NCBI GenBank assembly: GCA_902475415.1
Contig: CABRZK010000067.1
Location: 1 to 10,248 of the forward strand
Length of the DNA: 10,248 bases
Direction: 5' to 3'
From: an uncultured Eubacterium sp.
Lineage (GTDB): Bacteria; Bacillota; Clostridia; Lachnospirales; Lachnospiraceae
The position numbers and the translations under genes are program-made. Every line of letters begins with the position of its first letter. The first letter of the stretch is position 1. Under the pieces are notes generated by a model that was given only the letters and a program-made list of their open reading frames with translations, did no database searches and was not told the DNA's origin. Positions 7,063 through 10,248 of the stretch are shown in pieces.

Positions 7063-7647
7063 TTACTGTCTGTTTGTGATTACGGCATCGATAAGGCCAT
7101 AAGCTTTTGCTTCTTCCGCCGTCATATAGTTATCACGCTCAGTATCTGCTGCTACAACTTCAAAAGGCTGTCCTGTGTTTTCAGATAAAATACGGTTTAA
7201 GCGCTCTTTTGTCTTCAGAATATTTTCTGCAACGATCTGAATATCTGTAGCCTGTCCTTTTGCTCCGCCGGATGGCTGATGGATCATGATCTCAGCATTC
7301 GGGAGTGCGTAACGTTTTCCTTTTGTTCCTCCCGCAAGTAAGAATGCTCCCATACTTGCTGCCATTCCGATACAAATTGTAGACACATCACATTTGATGT
7401 ACTGCATAGTATCATAAATAGCCAGTCCACAGGAAACCACTCCACCCGGAGAGTTAATATATAACTGAATATCTTTTCCCGGATCTTCTGACTCCAGGAA
7501 CAGAAGCTGTGCTACGATCAGGCTTGCTGTCGTCTCATTTACTTCTTCTCCAAGAAAGATGATTATGTCTTTTAACAGTCTGGAATAAATATCATAATTC
7601 CGCTCGCCTCTGCTTGTCTGTTCGACAACGTAAGGTACTAAACTCAT
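7063..7647 (-). CDS. clpP: ATP-dependent Clp protease, proteolytic subunit ClpP
   Basis: This is the barrel-forming serine peptidase that degrades proteins unfolded by ClpX or other Clp ATPases. The start at 7647 gives 194 residues, the usual size, beginning MSLVPYVVEQTSRGER, with a strong AGGAGGT ribosome binding site 6 nt upstream. The frame stays open to an ATG at 7719, but that extension would be translated through a terminator-like hairpin and lacks a ribosome binding site. The catalytic triad Ser98 (GMAASMGA), His123 (MIHQP) and Asp172 (TERD) is intact, at the same positions as in Staphylococcus aureus ClpP. An oddity is Ile28 in RLLKDIIIFLG, where the family almost always has Arg (KDRI or KERV); Cys86 also replaces the common Pro in KPDVST. 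The gene lies between tig and clpX, and this order is common in Clostridia. Confidence 0.98.
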   Translation of the reverse strand: MSLVPYVVEQTSRGERNYDIYSRLLKDIIIFLGEEVNETTASLIVAQLLFLESEDPGKDIQLYINSPGGVVSCGLAIYDTMQYIKCDVSTICIGMAASMGAFLLAGGTKGKRYALPNAEIMIHQPSGGAKGQATDIQIVAENILKTKERLNRILSENTGQPFEVVAADTERDNYMTAEEAKAYGLIDAVITNRQ

Positions 7648-7661
7648 CTTGCTACCTCCTA

Positions 7662-7707
7662 TAAAAAACGTAAAAAGCAGACCGGCCTCGCCGGCACGAT
7701 CTGCTTT
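7662..7707 (-). terminator. Terminator-like hairpin between tig and clpP
   Basis: On the minus strand an 8-bp outer stem (AAAGCAGA with TCTGCTTT, 7700-7707 and 7674-7681) encloses a 5-bp GC stem, CCGGC-GAG-GCCGG, with a 5-nt bulge on the 5' side. It is followed by TTTTT-ACG-TTTTTT. This is a good intrinsic terminator for tig, starting 17 nt after its stop. The T-tract ends only about 2 nt before the clpP ribosome binding site, and no promoter is obvious between hairpin and clpP. Partial readthrough (attenuation) into clpPX is therefore likely, unless clpP transcription starts within or before the hairpin. Confidence 0.8.
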
Positions 7708-7724
7708 CGTATAATTCATTTTAA

Positions 7725-9065
7725 TTATTCAGCTGCTTCTGTTGCTTCAGCTTCTTTCTCTTTTTTAGATTTTGCTTTTGCACGTGGTTTTACAGAGTCA
7801 GAAATCAGTTCTACAGCTTTCTGTACTGCAAGATCCTGTTTCATGTTCTCTTTCTCATCCTCGCCCATGTACTCTTTCAGCTTGTCAGCTTCCATGTTGT
7901 ACATTTTAGCCATTTTCTCGATCTCAGCATCTACATCTGCATCTGTGATCTCGATATTCTCTTCTTTTGCAATCTGCTCAAGAACAAGGCTGCTCTTGAT
8001 ACGTGTGATAGCGTCCGGACGAACCTGCTCTTTTAACTGATCCAGTGTAAGACCGGAGAACTGAAGGTACTGATCCATGGACAGACCCTGCTGTGCCATC
8101 TGCTGTGCGAACTGATTGATCATGTTCTCGCACTGTGTATCGATCATTGCATCCGGAAGCTCCATTGTGGATTTATCAACGATCTTGTCGATTGCTTCAT
8201 CCTGATATGCACGTTTGATCTCGTTCTGTTTCTGCTCTTCTAATTTAGCTTTTACATCTGCTTTGTACTCATCAACAGTATCGAACTCGGATACATCCTG
8301 AACGAACTCATCATCCAGCTCCGGAATCTCTTTTGCTTTGATCTCATGGATTTTAACTTTGAATGTAGCTTCTTTTCCAGCAAGATCTTCTGCATGATAC
8401 TCTTCTGGGAATGTAACGTTTACGTCTACATCATCTCCGGCATTTTTACCGATCAGCTGATCTTCAAATCCTGGGATGAAGCTTCCGGAACCGATCTCTA
8501 AGGAGTGGTTCTCGCCTTTGCCACCTTCAAATGCAACACCATCAACAAATCCTTCGAAGTCAATAACTGCTGTATCACCATTCTCGATTGCGCGATCTTC
8601 AACGTTGATTGTTCTTGCATTTTTCTCACGCTCTTTATCGATTGCTGCTGTAACATCTTCATCTGTAACTGTTCCGTCTACTTTAGTAACTGTTACACCA
8701 ATGTATTTACCAAGTGTTAATTCCGGTTTTGTAGCAACTTCTGCTGTGAAGATGAACGGTTTGCCTTTCTCGATCTGAGTGATATCAACAACCGGTCTGG
8801 ATACGATATCCTCTCCACACTCTTTTGCTGCATCAGCATATGCCTGTGGGATTAATGCGTTTGCTGCGTCTTCATAGAATACGCCTGCACCATACATTTT
8901 CTCAACCATAGCTCTCGGAACTTTTCCTTTACGGAATCCTGGCATGCTGATATTCTTTTTCTGTCTGTTATATGCTTCCTGAAGTGCTTTCTCCAGTTCT
9001 TCTGCTGGAACTTCAATGGTAAGCTTTACTGTATTTTTTTCTAACTTTTCCACCTGTACGCTCAT
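7725..9065 (-). CDS. tig: Trigger factor (ribosome-associated chaperone / prolyl isomerase)
   Basis: Trigger factor binds ribosomal protein uL23 at the exit tunnel and shields nascent chains. The 446-residue product has the normal three-domain layout: a ribosome-binding domain (about 1-115) with the signature GFRKGKVP at 43-50, an FKBP-type peptidyl-prolyl isomerase domain (about 155-245, including GDTAVIDFEGFVDG), and a C-terminal helical chaperone domain (about 250-425). It ends in a Lys/Glu/Ala-rich tail. The start at 9065 (MSVQVEKLEKN) has AAAGGAGG upstream with an 11-nt spacer, slightly long. The open frame continues to an ATG at 9131, but those 22 extra residues have no ribosome binding site and lie in the 5' leader. 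A strong promoter lies upstream, and a terminator-like hairpin follows the gene. Linkage to clpP, clpX and lon is conserved in many Firmicutes. Confidence 0.98.
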   Translation of the reverse strand: MSVQVEKLEKNTVKLTIEVPAEELEKALQEAYNRQKKNISMPGFRKGKVPRAMVEKMYGAGVFYEDAANALIPQAYADAAKECGEDIVSRPVVDITQIEKGKPFIFTAEVATKPELTLGKYIGVTVTKVDGTVTDEDVTAAIDKEREKNARTINVEDRAIENGDTAVIDFEGFVDGVAFEGGKGENHSLEIGSGSFIPGFEDQLIGKNAGDDVDVNVTFPEEYHAEDLAGKEATFKVKIHEIKAKEIPELDDEFVQDVSEFDTVDEYKADVKAKLEEQKQNEIKRAYQDEAIDKIVDKSTMELPDAMIDTQCENMINQFAQQMAQQGLSMDQYLQFSGLTLDQLKEQVRPDAITRIKSSLVLEQIAKEENIEITDADVDAEIEKMAKMYNMEADKLKEYMGEDEKENMKQDLAVQKAVELISDSVKPRAKAKSKKEKEAEATEAAE

Positions 9066-9151
9066 TCTGACAATTTCCTCCTTTATATATATGTAGTCAC
9101 GTATAATTTCTCTGAAAAGGGTATACTTCAACTACCTACAGTCATTTTTGG

Positions 9152-9180
9152 ATTATAACACACTGAATTTATAATTGCAA
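9152..9180 (-). promoter_or_regulatory. tig promoter (sigma-A type, extended -10)
   Basis: On the minus strand TTGCAA (-35, 9175-9180) is followed by a 17-nt spacer and a perfect TATAAT (-10, 9152-9157). The -10 is preceded by TGT, giving an extended TGnTATAAT form. Predicted transcription start is near 9145, giving a leader of about 80 nt before the tig ATG. The strength fits an abundant chaperone; this promoter could also feed the downstream protease genes by readthrough. Confidence 0.85.
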
Positions 9181-9276
9181 GCAATATTCACTCACTGCCA
9201 GCATTGGCCACCCCCGATCTGTCATAATCCACATATATCTGCCAGACATCCGTTCCTGAGATTTTTTACATATGCC

Positions 9277-9300
9277 CACTATTTTCCTTATAAAATAGTG
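9277..9300. promoter_or_regulatory. Interrupted palindrome upstream of deoD promoter
   Basis: Two perfect 9-bp arms, CACTATTTT and AAAATAGTG, flank the 6-bp centre CCTTAT. It ends 13 bp before the deoD -35 box, where an activator or repressor could act. It is too AT-rich and lacks a T-tract, so it does not read as a terminator. The cognate regulator is unknown; it does not resemble the B. subtilis PurR box. Confidence 0.5.
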
Positions 9301-9313
9301 TTCCACTTTTTGT

Positions 9314-9342
9314 TTGACAATTTATTTACCATCCCGTATAGT
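9314..9342 (+). promoter_or_regulatory. deoD promoter (sigma-A type)
   Basis: A consensus TTGACA (-35, 9314-9319) is followed by a 17-nt spacer and TATAGT (-10, 9337-9342). The predicted start is near 9349, giving a leader of about 97 nt before deoD. Confidence 0.88.
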
Positions 9343-9354
9343 GTTTATGGTAAT

Positions 9355-9367
9355 TGGCTGACAGCCA
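9355..9367 (+). other. Small hairpin at start of deoD leader
   Basis: TGGCT-GAC-AGCCA forms a 5-bp stem with a 3-nt loop only a few nucleotides from the predicted 5' end. Such 5'-terminal hairpins can protect mRNA from decay. It is short, so chance is possible. Confidence 0.35.
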
Positions 9368-9384
9368 GTTCATAATTCAAACAA

Positions 9385-9407
9385 AAGGGAAGAATACTTC
9401 TTCCCTT
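9385..9407 (+). other. Perfect 10-bp hairpin in deoD leader
   Basis: AAGGGAAGAA pairs exactly with TTCTTCCCTT around the loop TAC. No T-tract follows, so it is not a conventional terminator. It lies about 25 nt upstream of the AGGAGG ribosome binding site. It may be a leader stability element or an attenuation-type structure; no alternative pairing with the ribosome binding site is obvious by eye. Confidence 0.5.
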
Positions 9408-9446
9408 CATCAAGTACAAAACAATTTATTTTAGGAGGAAACAACT

Positions 9447-10169
9447 ATGATTTCAACACCTTCCGCATGTATCGTTGCTGATAAGGAAAAAGTTGCAAAA
9501 GCTGTCCTGATGCCAGGAGATCCGCTGCGCGCAAAATATATCGCAGAAAAATATCTCGAAAATCCGGAATTATTCAACACTGTTCGTAATATGTACGGCT
9601 ATACCGGTACATACAAAGGAAAACGCATCTCTGTTATGGGAAGTGGTATGGGTATTCCGTCCATGACTTTATACGCACATGAGTTATACAACTTTTTTGA
9701 TGTAGATTCCATTATCCGTGTAGGTTCTGCCGGAGCACTCCGCGATGACATGAAAGTTCGTGACGTTGTCATCGCTATGAGCGCATCTACCAACTCCAAA
9801 TTTGATGTTCAGTACGGTTTCCCTGGCACACTCGCTCCAACAGCTGATTTTGATCTTCTGAATGATGCTGTATCTGTCTGCAAAGAAAGAGAAGCAAGTG
9901 TAAAAGTCGGAAACGTATTTACAACTGATGTATTTTACAATGCGGATTCCAACATTCCATCCCTGTGCCGTGACCTTGGCATGCTCTGTGTGGAGATGGA
10001 AACAGCCGGAATCTACTGGGAAGCAGTTGCATCTCACAAAAAAGCACTCAGTATCCTTTCCATTTCTGATCATATGTTCCGTCATGAAGAGCTGACCGCT
10101 TTAGAGCGTCAGGAATCCTTCGACGAAATGATCGAAATCGCACTGGAAACAGCCTGGAGAAGCCTGTAA
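9447..10169 (+). CDS. deoD: Purine-nucleoside phosphorylase, DeoD type (hexameric PNP)
   Basis: This cytosolic enzyme catalyses reversible phosphorolysis of purine (deoxy)ribonucleosides to base and (deoxy)ribose-1-phosphate in nucleoside salvage. The 240-residue product matches the family's length. The ATG has AGGAGG 8 nt upstream. With E. coli DeoD residues shifted by four, the expected active-site residues are present: Gly24 and Arg28 (MPGDPLR), Arg47 (NTVRNMYG), Arg91 (RVGSAGA), Glu183 and Glu185 (VEMETAG), Asp208 (SDH) and Arg221 (ERQ). The exception is the N-terminal His4 of E. coli, contributed to the neighbouring subunit's active site; here that position is Cys8 (STPSACI). The gene is transcribed alone and divergently from tig, from a strong promoter with a palindrome upstream. 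A repeat begins 1 nt after the stop, and no terminator is visible before the window edge. Confidence 0.96.
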   Translation: MISTPSACIVADKEKVAKAVLMPGDPLRAKYIAEKYLENPELFNTVRNMYGYTGTYKGKRISVMGSGMGIPSMTLYAHELYNFFDVDSIIRVGSAGALRDDMKVRDVVIAMSASTNSKFDVQYGFPGTLAPTADFDLLNDAVSVCKEREASVKVGNVFTTDVFYNADSNIPSLCRDLGMLCVEMETAGIYWEAVASHKKALSILSISDHMFRHEELTALERQESFDEMIEIALETAWRSL

Positions 10170-10170
10170 G

Positions 10171-10221
10171 TTCCTGTTTAGGTGCGTTTTAGGTGAAAGC
10201 GAAAAAAGCTGGATCCAGAAA
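10171..10221 (+). repeat. Right copy of the inverted interspersed repeat, with an 11-bp internal duplication
   Basis: This matches the reverse complement of positions 1-39. Relative to the left copy it carries 11 extra bases that duplicate the octamer TTTAGGTG (10177-10184 and 10188-10195), one extra A in the A-run (10202-10207), and T for A in the 10-bp palindrome CTGGATCCAG (10209-10218). It begins 1 nt after the deoD stop codon. Confidence 0.85.
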
Positions 10222-10248
10222 TCCATGCAGGCACGGACGATTTCCTAT
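10222..10248 (+). other. Unassigned right edge, possibly coding
   Basis: These 27 bases follow the repeat and have no left-hand counterpart because the window starts inside the repeat. One frame running through the repeat into this segment reads LDPEIHAGTDDFL without a stop, which looks protein-like. No start codon with a ribosome binding site is in that frame. Too short to call. Confidence 0.2.

Larger units (their letters stand above)
9066..9446. promoter_or_regulatory. Divergent tig/deoD intergenic region
   Basis: This 381-bp region has no credible gene. It carries a minus-strand promoter for tig, a plus-strand promoter for deoD, a 24-bp interrupted palindrome just upstream of the deoD -35, and two hairpins in the deoD leader. 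The two -35 boxes are about 134 bp apart and face away from each other. The middle part (about 9186-9276) shows no recognisable element. A 66-codon open frame crossing the region (9175-9375) overlaps the deoD -10 and has no ribosome binding site. Confidence 0.85.

Noticed and set aside
7648..7719. Extended ClpP start (24 extra residues from the ATG at 7719), or a leader peptide there
   Set aside because: No ribosome binding site precedes that ATG, and the extension is the in-frame reading of a terminator hairpin and T-tract. The ATG at 7647 has an ideal AGGAGGT and gives the standard ClpP N terminus.
9066..9131. Extended trigger factor start (22 extra residues)
   Set aside because: No ribosome binding site before the ATG at 9131; the segment is the mRNA leader downstream of the mapped-by-eye promoter. 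MSVQVEKLEKN at 9065 is the usual trigger factor start.
9175..9375. Small plus-strand ORF of 66 codons in the divergent intergenic region
   Set aside because: It has no ribosome binding site, spans the palindrome and deoD promoter, and has low-complexity, non-protein-like composition.
10180..10200. Group II intron 5' end (GTGCG) in the right repeat
   Set aside because: The left copy lacks GTGCG at that point; the motif arises only from the 11-bp duplication, and no intron structure can be seen.
10201..10208. AAAAAAG as a -1 ribosomal frameshift heptamer of an insertion sequence
   Set aside because: The frame relation between the GTG reading and the LDPE reading would need +1, not -1, movement, and no transposase is visible in the window.
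1..10248. CRISPR arrays, tRNA/rRNA genes, toxin-antitoxin or defence genes, integrase or transposase genes
   Set aside because: No regularly spaced repeats, RNA gene signatures or matching proteins were seen on either strand; the window is mainly core housekeeping.

Overview
The window looks like a chromosomal housekeeping segment of a low-GC Gram-positive anaerobe, most likely a Lachnospiraceae-type member of the Clostridia. This rests on protein-level resemblance (ClpP, EngB and DeoD sequences), the gene order tig-clpP-clpX-lon-engB, strong AGGAGG-type ribosome binding sites and sigma-A-like promoters. The family assignment is inference, not a database result.

Layout: positions 42-9065 hold eight genes on the minus strand, transcribed right to left. 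In transcription order they are tig (trigger factor), clpP, clpX, lon, ysxC/engB (ribosome-assembly GTPase), and znuA, znuC, znuB (a zinc-type ABC uptake system). A strong minus-strand promoter for tig lies at 9152-9180. A terminator-like hairpin separates tig from clpP, and a 141-bp spacer with two adjacent 18-bp palindromes separates clpX from lon. From lon onward the genes are tightly coupled: two 11-bp overlaps, one ATGA overlap and one stop codon directly abutting the next ATG. A 381-bp divergent intergenic region (9066-9446) holds the tig and deoD promoters, a 24-bp interrupted palindrome and leader hairpins. deoD (purine nucleoside phosphorylase) reads rightward from 9447 to 10169.

Functionally, the core cluster covers folding of nascent chains (trigger factor), regulated proteolysis (ClpXP, Lon) and ribosome maturation (EngB). 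The zinc transporter genes are appended to its 3' end with no intergenic space, so zinc uptake is probably co-transcribed with the proteostasis genes unless there is an internal promoter.

The least expected structure is a pair of near-identical repeats in inverted orientation at the two ends of the window (1-39 and 10171-10221). Each starts 1-2 nt after the stop codon of the outermost gene (znuB or deoD). No new enzymatic or defence system is evident. The points worth checking are the repeat pair, the tandem palindromes before lon, the shortened ClpX zinc-binding domain, lineage-unusual residues in ClpP and DeoD, and the placement of the zinc transporter genes.
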